A stretch of 64,000 bases of DNA, taken from positions 2,098,359 through 2,162,358 of the forward strand of contig NZ_UWOK01000001.1 in assembly GCF_900573985.1 (NCBI RefSeq). The letters are read 5' to 3'. Position numbers and translations under genes: made by a program. The stretch is from Campylobacter showae (GTDB lineage: Bacteria > Campylobacterota > Campylobacteria > Campylobacterales > Campylobacteraceae). Positions 1 through 7,865 of this stretch are shown here, in pieces (position 1 is the stretch's first letter; each line of letters begins with the position of its first letter). The notes below the pieces were generated by a model. The model saw only the letters and a list, made by a program, of their open reading frames with translations, ran no database searches and was not told the origin of the DNA.

Positions 1-205
1 GCTCAGCCATGGCATACGCGATGCCTTTGTAGGTCAAAATATCGTTATGGATATAGCCTTGAATTTTACCAGCTTCAGTATGAACTACAGCGATGTCGCT
101 ACCGGCTTGGATCGGATCTTGACTCGCTAACGCTGGCGCTATAAAGCCCAAAGCTATAGTTAGCAATGCCGTTCGTGCAAATTTGGTTGATAAATTTGGT
201 TTCAT
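1..205 (-). CDS. Carboxylesterase type B family protein, N-terminal part (cut by window start)
   Basis: Only the first 68 codons are in the window. The start ATG at 203-205 follows a GGGAGG ribosome site (revcomp of 211-217). The first ~27 residues (MKPNLSTKFARTALL... ending APALAS) form a signal peptide, so the enzyme is exported. The mature part reads VVHTEAGKIQGY then LTYKGIAYA, the usual opening of type B carboxylesterases / para-nitrobenzyl esterases (V-x-T-x-x-G-x-I-x-G ... Y-K-G-I-x-Y-A). The catalytic Ser-Glu-His lie outside the window. It is the last visible gene of a minus-strand hydrolase/redox cluster. Family call is from the short motif only. Confidence 0.75.
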   Translation of the reverse strand, partial: MKPNLSTKFARTALLTIALGFIAPALASQDPIQAGSDIAVVHTEAGKIQGYIHNDILTYKGIAYAMAE

Positions 206-322
206 GATATCCTCCCGTAAGATTAAGGTATGGTCTTATTGTAACAAACAACGGTAAAGCGCAAGGTTTTCCAAATTAGGAAACTAAAATTTAAAAATAA
301 ATCAAAATAGCGCTCAGATCGC

Positions 323-892
323 CTAAAATTTCGCAAGCCACTCTTTTATCTCTTTTTCGCTCGGCCTCTCGCCGAAGCACTTCCCCGCTAGCCACTCGCC
401 GCCGTTTGCTTTCTTGGCTAAATTTTTATCGCTATTTTCAAGCCCGGAGCTATAAACGGTGCAAAACGGGATCACCTTTTTGCCGCTAAAATCGTTGTTT
501 TTTATAAACTCGTCGATCGGCCACGCAGCATCGTGCCACCAGATCGGATAGCCCACGAAAACAGCCTCGTAGCTCTCCCAGCCGGGGATTTTAGCGTTAG
601 TTAGCGGTACGCTCCTAAGCGACGCATCGTCATGTTCGCGACTAATGCGACTTTTTGGATCGTTGTAGTTTAGATCAGCGTTCGTGTAGGGCTGCACGGG
701 CTTTAGTTCAACTATCTTAGCACCTAAATTTTGTGCTATTAAATTTGCCGCTCTAGCCGTATTGCCGCCTGCTGAAAAATAGACTACGAGCGTCTTTTGG
801 GGCTCAAATTTTATATTTCCTGCTGCACTTTCGCCCGCCGCGAATGAACACATAGCAAGCGCTCCAGCCATTATTTTGCTTAATTTTTTCAT
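323..892 (-). CDS. Exported flavodoxin-like protein
   Basis: 189 residues. Residues 1-24 are a signal peptide (Lys start, hydrophobic MAGALAMCSFAAG core), so this is a periplasmic or lipid-anchored flavodoxin rather than a cytosolic electron carrier; a Cys at 15 sits in the hydrophobic stretch but there is no clean lipobox. The phosphate-binding loop of FMN flavodoxins is visible as VVYFSAGGNTARAA (about 36-49), and FVGYPIWWHDAAW (about 113-125) gives the aromatic flavin-stacking loop of the flavodoxin_4 group. It sits 15 bp downstream of the alpha/beta hydrolase gene, so they are probably co-transcribed. Substrate or redox partner cannot be read from the sequence. Confidence 0.85.
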   Translation of the reverse strand: MKKLSKIMAGALAMCSFAAGESAAGNIKFEPQKTLVVYFSAGGNTARAANLIAQNLGAKIVELKPVQPYTNADLNYNDPKSRISREHDDASLRSVPLTNAKIPGWESYEAVFVGYPIWWHDAAWPIDEFIKNNDFSGKKVIPFCTVYSSGLENSDKNLAKKANGGEWLAGKCFGERPSEKEIKEWLAKF

Positions 893-907
893 TTTATTTT
901 CTTTCCT

Positions 908-1837
908 TTATCTCATCTGTTCTTGCCAAAATTTGACCGCCTCATCCAGCCAGCCCTGTGCTGCCGTGCCGGTGCCTAAGCCAAATCCGTGACCTAAATT
1001 TGCGTAGCTACGAAACTGCGTTTTAACGCCCGTAGCGGCTAAATTTCGTATCCGTCTCTCCATCACGCCGGGGCTTGCGATCCAGTCGTTTTCGCCAACG
1101 ACGGCAAAGGTCGGCGGATCGTTTCGCGTAAAATCCGAATAGCCCGTATATTGCATTATCACGGCTGTAGGTCGCGGATGCGAGCCCTGCTCAAAAGCCT
1201 GCGTGCCGTAGCTTCCCAGCATCGCCGCAAGCCTAGCTCCGGCCGAGCCGCCCCACAGCGAATAAAACTCCGCTCCCACCTCAAGCTCCTTTGCGTGCTC
1301 AAAAATAAAGCTAATCGCACGAGCAAGGTCTTGCGACCCGCTCCTAGCGCCCGGGCGGTAGATCAACGCAAAGGCGTTGTAGCCCTTTTTAGAAAGCTCA
1401 AGCGCGTGCGGGAAACTATCATGCATCGCGCTCACATAGGCAAAGCCGCCTCCGGCGACCACCACTGCAAACGGCTTGCCCCGCTCGCCTTTAAAATAAA
1501 AAAGTCCAGTATCATTTTTGCGTGGATCGGCGGCTTTTTCGGTATTTGAGTAAATATCGTAAAATACCTGCTTGCCGGCTTTGGCGCGATCTTTTAGGTG
1601 GTTTAAAACTTCAACCGTTTTATCCGCGTCGATATGCTCGTACCACGTCAAATTTAGCTCGCCGAGCTTACCGCCGCCAAAGTAATCCTTGTGCGTAGGA
1701 AAAAGCAGCCTGCCGTAATCACCAAACGCCGCATCATGGACGACGTCTGAAATTTTGCTCTCTTTTGTAAAATTATCGTTCATTTGCCCTCCCGCTAACG
1801 CCGCCGCAAATAGCGCCGAAATCAAAAACTTTTTCAA
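908..1837 (-). CDS. Exported alpha/beta hydrolase (BD-FAE / lipase-like)
   Basis: About 309 residues with a signal peptide (LKKFLISALFAAALAGG). Two TTG codons are possible starts (1855 and 1837); I prefer 1837 because AGGGG lies 6 bp before it. An oxyanion-hole segment VVVAGGGFAYVSAMHD, the nucleophile elbow GGSAGARLA (Ser of G-x-S-x-G), a late FAVVGENDWIA acid turn and a terminal GHGFG histidine make a complete alpha/beta-hydrolase triad, as in the BD-FAE esterase family. It is flanked by a short CMD-like gene upstream and the flavodoxin downstream, all on the minus strand with small gaps. Substrate unknown. Confidence 0.8.
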   Translation of the reverse strand: MKKFLISALFAAALAGGQMNDNFTKESKISDVVHDAAFGDYGRLLFPTHKDYFGGGKLGELNLTWYEHIDADKTVEVLNHLKDRAKAGKQVFYDIYSNTEKAADPRKNDTGLFYFKGERGKPFAVVVAGGGFAYVSAMHDSFPHALELSKKGYNAFALIYRPGARSGSQDLARAISFIFEHAKELEVGAEFYSLWGGSAGARLAAMLGSYGTQAFEQGSHPRPTAVIMQYTGYSDFTRNDPPTFAVVGENDWIASPGVMERRIRNLAATGVKTQFRSYANLGHGFGLGTGTAAQGWLDEAVKFWQEQMR

Positions 1838-1861
1838 ATTTACCCCTATAACCAAAAACCG

Positions 1862-2092
1862 CTAAAGACTTTTTAAGGCATCTCTTGCGTTTTGCAGCGC
1901 GCCTTTTAGTTTGTCCGCATCGCCAGCCGCCGCATAAGCAGCCACGCTAACGAGCGCTAGCTGCTTGTCGCTAAGAGCTCCGCTAAGCTTTGCCGCGTGC
2001 GGAAGCTCGTTAAAATTTATCATCGCTTGCTCCTTTGCCGAGCTTAAATTTAAAGCGAATAAAATAGCTAAAACAATTCTAAAAATTTTCAC
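1862..2092 (-). CDS. Short carboxymuconolactone-decarboxylase-like protein, probably truncated
   Basis: 76 residues with a signal-peptide-like start (MKIFRIVLAILFALNLSSA). The stretch ALSDKQLALVSVAAYAAAGDADKLKGALQNA matches the first half of the carboxymuconolactone decarboxylase (CMD) fold, where an L-S-x-x-x-x-x-L-V-x-x-A helix pair precedes the second half (typically N-E-L-x-E-x-x-x-Q...). That second half is absent: the frame stops right after ARDALKSL. So it is either a trimmed single-helix-pair variant or a decayed gene. It lies 26 bp downstream of an alpha/beta hydrolase and 24 bp upstream of another, so it is probably transcribed with them. Confidence 0.55.
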   Translation of the reverse strand: MKIFRIVLAILFALNLSSAKEQAMINFNELPHAAKLSGALSDKQLALVSVAAYAAAGDADKLKGALQNARDALKSL

Positions 2093-2118
2093 CGCATATC
2101 CTTTGTTTTTATTCGTTT

Positions 2119-3240
2119 TTACAAATTTTCTCCGTAAAACTGGGCTAGCTTTTTCATCGCGACGTCCACGTATTCGGGCTTATAGTAAGTGTCAATATGT
2201 AGCGCTCCGTCTATCTTAAAGTACTCCTTCTTCTGCGTACCGCTAGCGCCCGCGAAAGCTCGCTCGCTCATATAGGCGCTGTCGGCTTTGGAGCCTACCA
2301 TCATCAAAAGCGGCTGATTGATTAGATCCATATTGCTCGCAGCGTCGAAGTTCATGAGATCTAGCAGACTGCTTTTGGTGTAGGCGAAGGTGGAGTTTGG
2401 ATGCGCGTGCGTGCGGTGGTAGTATTTTAGCCCCTCGCGGTAAAGATCGTTGGTGATTTTGGCTATCTCCTCGTCGGTTAAATTTGGATCCGGCACGTAT
2501 TCAACCTCGCCCGTTAGCACCTCTTTGGCGCGTGCGTCGCTAGCGTCTTTTAGTCGTTGCTGGATAGTCGAAATTTGCGCGTCCAAAAAGCCGTTTCGCC
2601 TAGCTAGTCCGCTATCAAAAGCACTTAGCGTCGCCACGACTTTGAAAATTTTATCAGTCTGCGCGGCTTTTAGCGTATATCCGCCGCCTCCGCAGATGCC
2701 TAGCACTCCGATACGGTCACGATCTACGCCTTTAAATTTAAGCAAAAAATCGGCTGCCGCGCGGATATCCTCGATCCTGTTTGCAGGCGTATCGACGTTG
2801 CGCGGCATGCCCCCGCTAGCGCCCTGATAAGCCGCGTCAAAGGCGATCGCGACGTAACCAAGCTCCGCTAGGCGCTGCGCATAAAGACCCGCTACCTGCT
2901 CCTTCACACCGCCGTTTGGATGCGCCACGACGACGGCCGCGTAACTCTTGTTAGGATCAAAATTTGCGGGCGTATAGACGTTGGCCGCGATATCTAAGCC
3001 GCGAGATTTATAGCTTACCGGCGTCAAATTTACCTTGCCCGCCTCGTTTTTGCTTATCGCGTCGCCGTAGACCAGGCCGAACGGATTTTTAGCCACATTT
3101 GCGGCAGCCTCTTTGCTCGGGTTGGCGAATGGGACTTTGGGTTTTTCTACCCTCTCGCCAGCATTGTTTTCTTTTGCGTTTAAACTGCTCATAGCTACTG
3201 CTCCTTCTACTGAAATTTTCATAAAATCGCGTTTTTTCAT
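2119..3240 (-). CDS. Alpha/beta hydrolase, dienelactone-hydrolase type, exported
   Basis: 373 residues. The N-terminus (MKKRDFMKIS then a weakly hydrophobic stretch) resembles a degenerate Tat signal with one Arg of the twin pair replaced by Lys. Core features: VVVAHPNGG (oxyanion region, ~100), a nucleophile elbow GICGGGG (~200) with Cys in the nucleophile position as in dienelactone hydrolases, and GALHIDTYY near the end for the catalytic His. The family includes YcjY-like peptidase/esterases. A Cys elbow in a 373-residue exported protein is unusual for plain DLH (about 240 residues). It belongs to the same minus-strand cluster as the aldo/keto reductase upstream. Confidence 0.78.
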   Translation of the reverse strand: MKKRDFMKISVEGAVAMSSLNAKENNAGERVEKPKVPFANPSKEAAANVAKNPFGLVYGDAISKNEAGKVNLTPVSYKSRGLDIAANVYTPANFDPNKSYAAVVVAHPNGGVKEQVAGLYAQRLAELGYVAIAFDAAYQGASGGMPRNVDTPANRIEDIRAAADFLLKFKGVDRDRIGVLGICGGGGYTLKAAQTDKIFKVVATLSAFDSGLARRNGFLDAQISTIQQRLKDASDARAKEVLTGEVEYVPDPNLTDEEIAKITNDLYREGLKYYHRTHAHPNSTFAYTKSSLLDLMNFDAASNMDLINQPLLMMVGSKADSAYMSERAFAGASGTQKKEYFKIDGALHIDTYYKPEYVDVAMKKLAQFYGENL

Positions 3241-3315
3241 TGCTTGCTCCTTATTTATAGTTATTTAGTCTTTTGACCCATTGCGGGTCGCGGTGATCGA
3301 AAAATAGGCCTGCTT

Positions 3316-4185
3316 TTATTGTTTTGGCGTATTATCCTTCATCCAGTTTATAATCCGTTTTACCATGCTGTCATCTCTGTGGTCGAAAAATAGCGTCTTG
3401 CCTGTATCCAGCGCAGCGATAGCAGCCATATCATCAGGCGCAAGCGCGAAATCAAAAATATCGAAATTCTGCCTCATTCGCTCGATTTTTACGCTTTTTG
3501 GAATGACGGCGATACCGCGCTGAATTAGCCAGCGCAAAATAACCTGAGCTGAGCTTTTGCCATATTTTTCACCGATACCGCTTAGTACGGTGTTTTTAAA
3601 TATATCGTTTTTGCCCTCGGCGAAGCTAGCCCACGACTCAAATGCTATGCCGTAGCCATCAAGTACGCGTTTTAACGCTTCACGCTGATAAAACGGATGG
3701 CACTCAAGCTGATTTACCGCAGGGATGACGCCGCTGTTTTCGCACAGATCGACGATCCGATCAGCGTAGAAGTTGCTAACGCCGATAGAGCGGATGCGAC
3801 CCTCTTTTTTAAGCCTACTCATCGCTCGCCACGCGCCGTAGGTGTCGCTATATGGCTGATGGATGAGATACAGATCGAGATAATCAAGCCCTAGCTTTTT
3901 CATCGACGCATCAAAGGCTTTTAGCGCTCTATCCTCGCTTACGTCGCTCACCCAAAGCTTTGTCGTTATAAAAAGCTCCTCACGTTTCACGCCGCCGGCT
4001 ATCGCCGTTTTAACCGCCGCGCCAACGCCCTCTTCGTTGCGATAAGCCTGCGCGGTGTCGATGAGACGGTAACCCACGCCAATCGCATCCTCAACGCACC
4101 TTTGAGCCTCCGCAGGCTCCACCTGATAGACTCCGTAGCCTAAAATCGGCATTTTGTTGCCGTCATTTAAGGTTAAATGCTGCAT
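3316..4185 (-). CDS. Aldo/keto reductase
   Basis: 289 residues from ATG at 4183-4185, chosen over a TTG 15 bp earlier because AAGGAG stands directly upstream of the ATG. The NADPH-dependent reductase tetrad is visible: Asp and Tyr in IDTAQAYRNE, Lys in ITTKLW, His in LYLIHQP. The C-terminal VIPKSVKIERMRQNFDIF is the cofactor-binding segment. Closest in character to the 2,5-diketo-D-gluconate reductase (DkgA/YvgN) group; the real substrate is probably a small aldehyde such as methylglyoxal (inference). It follows the AraC regulator gene with a 226-bp gap that likely holds its promoter. Confidence 0.9.
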   Translation of the reverse strand: MQHLTLNDGNKMPILGYGVYQVEPAEAQRCVEDAIGVGYRLIDTAQAYRNEEGVGAAVKTAIAGGVKREELFITTKLWVSDVSEDRALKAFDASMKKLGLDYLDLYLIHQPYSDTYGAWRAMSRLKKEGRIRSIGVSNFYADRIVDLCENSGVIPAVNQLECHPFYQREALKRVLDGYGIAFESWASFAEGKNDIFKNTVLSGIGEKYGKSSAQVILRWLIQRGIAVIPKSVKIERMRQNFDIFDFALAPDDMAAIAALDTGKTLFFDHRDDSMVKRIINWMKDNTPKQ

Positions 4186-4411
4186 TTTTGCTCCTTGCAA
4201 TTTTGATTTTTAAACTGAAATGATTATAACGGTTTTTAAAAAAAGGAGGTAGAACGATCCTGCAAAATCATTGCCTATTTCTGCAAATGTTATAAAAAAT
4301 ACAAAATTTAGATCAAAATTTGTATTTGTGGTGGGTCAAAAATGTAAATTTAGATAAAAGAGGCTTAGAAGATAAAATCAACGAGAGGCAGCAGGCCCGC
4401 CCGTACTAAAT

Positions 4412-5278
4412 TTAAGCACCAGTTATGGCTAAGACGTGCGCCTTAGGAGGCATGCCAAACATCCTGGAGTACTCTCTATTAAACTGCGACGGGCTCGCGT
4501 AGCCGACGGTAAATGCAGCCTCTGCGGCGTCTAAATTTTGATTTATCAAGAGATTTTTTGCCTCTTCGAGACGGATCTTTTTTTGAAATTGAAGCGGACT
4601 AAGCGCCGTAATACGCTTGAAGTTATGATAGAGCGACGATGCGCTGATACCGAGCTTTTTGGCTAAATTTTCGATATTTATCGCCTCGGCGTAGTTTGAT
4701 TTTATCTCTTTGGCAGCGCGCGTAACGCGATTTTCTATGGTTTCTAGCATTGCATATTGGCGCAGGAAATCGCCGTTTTCACCCTTTAAGAGTATGTATA
4801 AAATTTCCTTTATCACGAGCTTTGCTAAAAATTTAGCATCGTTTGGGCGCTCTAGCAAACGGATAAATTTAAATACAGCTTCAAGCAGCTCATCATCTAC
4901 CGCTCCAAGAGCTAGCCCTGCAAACTCGCCCTTTTTGCTCTCGGCGCCGCCTATACTCTCGATCACGCCCAAGATATCTTCTAGCTCAAAGTTGATCTTT
5001 ATGGCTAGATACGGGCAGCCTTTGATCTTTGCAACGGCGGGGATATGCGTAGCGGCTAGCAGATAGCGCTGCTCATCGTACTCATAAAAATCATTACCGA
5101 CTTTGGCCAGTTTTGAGCCTTTAAAAACCATGCAAAGCGCCGGCTCGTAAACGCCGGTTAAAAACTCGGTCGGCACGCTTGCTCGGTAGACAAATAGCTC
5201 CTTTATATCGCTTTGTATCTTACCATCTGAGCTAAATTTAGCGTCCAAATACTTGCAAATTTCATCTATCTTGCTCAT
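4412..5278 (-). CDS. AraC-family transcriptional regulator
   Basis: 288 residues; ATG preceded by GGAGG. The N-terminal half (RASVPTEFLTGVYEPALCMVFKGSK) is the AraC_N cupin-like sensor of the type found beside aldo/keto reductase genes. The C-terminal third carries both HTH motifs: NLAKKLGISASSLYHNFK and AAFTVGYASPSQFNREYSRMFG, followed by the usual P-P-K-A-H end. It is transcribed toward the aldo/keto reductase and hydrolase genes, so it probably regulates them, perhaps in response to reactive aldehydes (inference from context). Confidence 0.9.
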   Translation of the reverse strand: MSKIDEICKYLDAKFSSDGKIQSDIKELFVYRASVPTEFLTGVYEPALCMVFKGSKLAKVGNDFYEYDEQRYLLAATHIPAVAKIKGCPYLAIKINFELEDILGVIESIGGAESKKGEFAGLALGAVDDELLEAVFKFIRLLERPNDAKFLAKLVIKEILYILLKGENGDFLRQYAMLETIENRVTRAAKEIKSNYAEAINIENLAKKLGISASSLYHNFKRITALSPLQFQKKIRLEEAKNLLINQNLDAAEAAFTVGYASPSQFNREYSRMFGMPPKAHVLAITGA

Positions 5279-5361
5279 TGTGCCTCCTTGATTTTTTGAA
5301 ATTTTAGCAAAAATTTCAAAATTAGACTATTTTTACGCTCAAGCAACCAAAACCCCTTTAA

Positions 5362-7047
5362 CTACATCTCCATACCCATACTATCTTTACCGGCTATTTT
5401 GCTTTTTATCTCATTTTTTACCTCATTTGGTTCGTCATCTAGCAACCTACTAAAATTCGGTATTAGATTGCTTATTTTTGAGATAAAATTAATAACCTTG
5501 GTTTTAAAATTTTCTAAGATGCTTACTTTATTTTTCAGACCCGCTATCGTTTCGTCTTGAGTTTTTACTTGTTCTTCAAGCTCGGATATTCTTTGATCCT
5601 TGCCGTTTACGGAAGTTTGTAGCTTGACGATCTTGTTTTGTTTGCTATCATTGTCTTCTTTCAAAGCTTCTTCGTTCCTTTGCGATGCTTCTAGCTCCTC
5701 GTTTCTTTCTTTTAAGTATTGGTTTACTCCTTCTTTGTTTTTTAACTCTTCGTTGGCTCTTTCAAGCTCGATTTGTAGAGCGTCTTTTTGATTTGCTTTT
5801 TGTTTCAGTTTGTCTATTTGGGCTTTGTCGGTCTCAAAAGCCGTTATTTGATTTTGTAGTTTGATATTTTTATCTTCTTCTTTAATTAGTTGCAACGAAA
5901 GCTCGCTTATTCGCAAATTCCTATCTTTTATAATATTGTCTTGATTGCTTAGGTTCGCGTTAATCTCTTTTAGATTTTTATTTTCTTGGATTAGATTTTC
6001 GTTGGATTGATCCAGCTCGTTATTTTTTGCAATTATCTCACCCTTGTTTAAAAGTTGCTTGGTTAGCTCGTCCACTCTTTGCTTTAGTTCGCTATCCGTA
6101 ATTATGTTTATATTGTCTTTCATTTGATCTAAAACCAAATTCGTAAGACTCGTTATAAAAGCCTTATCGTCCTCGATTTCTAATCTCAAATAATCTTTAC
6201 CAAACATAGACTCTTTCTTTTTTATATACTTCCTTGTTTTATCGACTATCGATTGTCTCATTTTGTTTTTAAACTCTTGCTCGGCGCTATACTCTTTTTC
6301 GGTGCGGTGCATTTGCTTTAGATTTTTATGTCTTGCTTTACTGCCAATCTCGCCCCGCAAAGCGATACCGTTAAACGCCGCCCCTCCCATTTCCTGCATA
6401 CTTCTACCAAAGTCTTTCGTTTCGCCTTTGCCGTTAAACCTAAGGTTTTTATGGTTTTCAAACTGATAATTCGTAAAAATAAGCTGATAATGCTTAGTCT
6501 TCTCATCGTTATGCTCAGCGATTAGCAGGCATTTAACGCCGTATTTGGCACAGTACGATCTCGCAAATTTAAGAACTCTGTCAAGCGAAACTTGAGCATT
6601 AACAAAATTAACTTCGGTTTGATTTAGTCCTTCTTTGGGGTCTTTTGGGCGCTCGGTGCCGAAACTTATGACTATTTCGGAAAACCCAACCATGTTTTCT
6701 CGCCAACGATTCTTTACTGCTCTACCATTTTTATACGTTTTTACTTGAGCTTCATAGTCGGCTTTCATCTTTTCGTGATATTCCAGCAAGAGTTTTTTTA
6801 TATATTTTTTATCGTTAAATTCCTTGTCACTACTAGGTATCTCTCGCATATTACCGTTATCATTATATTCGCTAAGCACTATGTATCTATTATTTCGGCT
6901 GTTACCTCTAAGATATCCGATCTTAGAGGCGTGCTTAACCTCTCTAACATTGTGCTCATACCTTATAATAGCCTTTTTGAGCGTCAAGAATTCGCTTCTT
7001 ACACAAAGAACTAGGCTGTGTCCGCCTATTTGAAGGGCATTACTCAT
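5362..7047 (-). CDS. MobV-family (Pre/Mob) plasmid mobilisation relaxase
   Basis: 561 residues. The first ~270 residues are the relaxase: EHNVRE (the N-x-x-R start of motif I), then CLLIAEHNDEKTKHYQLIF, which fits the H-x-D-E-x-T-x-H-x-H metal/DNA motif with Tyr-Gln in place of the last His, and ALRGEIGSKARHKNLKQMHRT. Residues ~310-520 are a long coiled coil rich in Glu, Lys and Asn, as in plasmid Mob/Pre proteins. It nicks an oriT for conjugal transfer. The gene is visibly more AT-rich than its chromosomal neighbours. With the AlpA-like gene upstream it forms a mobile remnant beside tRNA-Asn; no replication or integrase gene is present in the window. Confidence 0.82.
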   Translation of the reverse strand: MSNALQIGGHSLVLCVRSEFLTLKKAIIRYEHNVREVKHASKIGYLRGNSRNNRYIVLSEYNDNGNMREIPSSDKEFNDKKYIKKLLLEYHEKMKADYEAQVKTYKNGRAVKNRWRENMVGFSEIVISFGTERPKDPKEGLNQTEVNFVNAQVSLDRVLKFARSYCAKYGVKCLLIAEHNDEKTKHYQLIFTNYQFENHKNLRFNGKGETKDFGRSMQEMGGAAFNGIALRGEIGSKARHKNLKQMHRTEKEYSAEQEFKNKMRQSIVDKTRKYIKKKESMFGKDYLRLEIEDDKAFITSLTNLVLDQMKDNINIITDSELKQRVDELTKQLLNKGEIIAKNNELDQSNENLIQENKNLKEINANLSNQDNIIKDRNLRISELSLQLIKEEDKNIKLQNQITAFETDKAQIDKLKQKANQKDALQIELERANEELKNKEGVNQYLKERNEELEASQRNEEALKEDNDSKQNKIVKLQTSVNGKDQRISELEEQVKTQDETIAGLKNKVSILENFKTKVINFISKISNLIPNFSRLLDDEPNEVKNEIKSKIAGKDSMGMEM

Positions 7048-7081
7048 TTTTGATCCTTTTCTTTATTATTTACTATAGAAA

Positions 7082-7348
7082 TTAAGAGCATGTTTTAACC
7101 CTTTTTTGAAAAATATAAGCTGCAATATCCGTTATCGCAAACGCTATGCGAGAATTCTTTGCATCTCCCATTTTGATATAACGTGGAATATCTCTGCCCT
7201 GTGATATGCGAAGATCAAGGGTGGATACGCCGATACTAAGAAGTTTTGCCGTTTGTTGCCTATTTAGTACCGCTTGTCCTTTATATTGTTTGGCTATATG
7301 CTCGAGAAGTGCTTTGTACTCTACGTCGTTATATAGTTCATTAAGCAT
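7082..7348 (-). CDS. AlpA-like helix-turn-helix protein
   Basis: 88 residues. LNRQQTAKLLSIGVSTLDLRISQGRDIPRYIKMGDAKNSRIAFAITDIAAYI follows the MerR/AlpA excisionase pattern: a helix-turn-helix, then the wing that reads (I)P-x-x-I-K-x-G...R...D-I-x-x-Y. These small proteins control integrase or mobilisation genes on mobile elements. AAGGAG (7358-7363) precedes the ATG and a TATAAT box (7385-7390) lies upstream, so it has its own promoter. It lies 34 bp before the relaxase gene and is probably co-transcribed with it. Confidence 0.75.
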   Translation of the reverse strand: MLNELYNDVEYKALLEHIAKQYKGQAVLNRQQTAKLLSIGVSTLDLRISQGRDIPRYIKMGDAKNSRIAFAITDIAAYIFQKRVKTCS

Positions 7349-7441
7349 ATTATTTTTCTCCTTCTGCTTATTCTTATATAACTAATTATATGTACTTTTC
7401 ATTTACTTTTGCTATTTTGAGCGGTTTTTGGATAGTTTTTG

Positions 7442-7477
7442 AAAAAAAATTAATACCCTATGGTTCCTTAGGGTATT
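7442..7477 (-). terminator. Intrinsic terminator, minus strand
   Basis: A perfect 9-bp stem (AATACCCTA 7452-7460 with TAGGGTATT 7469-7477) and 8-nt loop, followed on the minus strand by a run of eight T (A8 at 7442-7449). It lies downstream of tRNA-Asn on the same strand and would stop tRNA transcription before the mobile remnant. Confidence 0.75.
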
Positions 7478-7674
7478 TTAGAGTGATTGAGAGTAAAAAA
7501 TTATTTTCGTATTTAAAATAAGGTATCTTAGATTAACTTAGAAAGCTTGGTAAGAAATTGGAATATTAAAAAATTTCGGGAACAAATAGGGAACAAATTT
7601 TATAAAACTAAGAAAACTTAAAGTTCTTAAAACGTCGTTAAAATCAGGGTTTGAAAGGGATTTTTTAGTATAGA

Positions 7675-7749
7675 TGGCTCCGGATGCTGGATTCGAACCA
7701 GCGACCAATCGGTTAACAGCCGACTACTCTACCGCTGAGCTAATCCGGA
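7675..7749 (-). tRNA. tRNA-Asn (anticodon GTT)
   Basis: 75 nt including an encoded CCA. Acceptor arms TCCGGAT and ATCCGGA pair fully, the D arm is TTAGCTCAGCGGTAGAG, the anticodon loop is CTGTTAA giving GTT (Asn), and the T loop is GGTTCGAATCC. Its 3' end faces the MobV/AlpA remnant, the usual orientation for elements that integrate at tRNA 3' ends. Confidence 0.97.
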
Positions 7750-7768
7750 ACGTTTTAAAAGAAGTCGT

Positions 7769-7797
7769 ATTATAGGCAAAAAAACTCCGTTTGTCAA
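7769..7797 (-). promoter_or_regulatory. Sigma-70 promoter of tRNA-Asn
   Basis: On the minus strand TTGACA (7792-7797), a 17-bp spacer, then TATAAT (7769-7774): a full consensus promoter ending 19 bp before the tRNA 5' end. Confidence 0.85.
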
Positions 7798-7865
7798 TAA
7801 ATTTTACCTTAAATTTTTGGATATCAAAAAATTAGTAGAAAAAAAGAGTAAATTTTACCGCAAAA

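Noticed and set aside
5279..5361. AT-only hairpin (TTTTGAAATTTT / AAAATTTCAAAA) between the relaxase and araC as a terminator
   Set aside because: No G/C in the stem apart from one pair and no clear T tract; too weak to list.
7532..7620. Short plus-strand open frame ending ...GNKFYKTKKT that resembles an integrase C-terminus
   Set aside because: Only ~29 codons and no upstream coding sequence; the similarity is too weak to call an integrase remnant.
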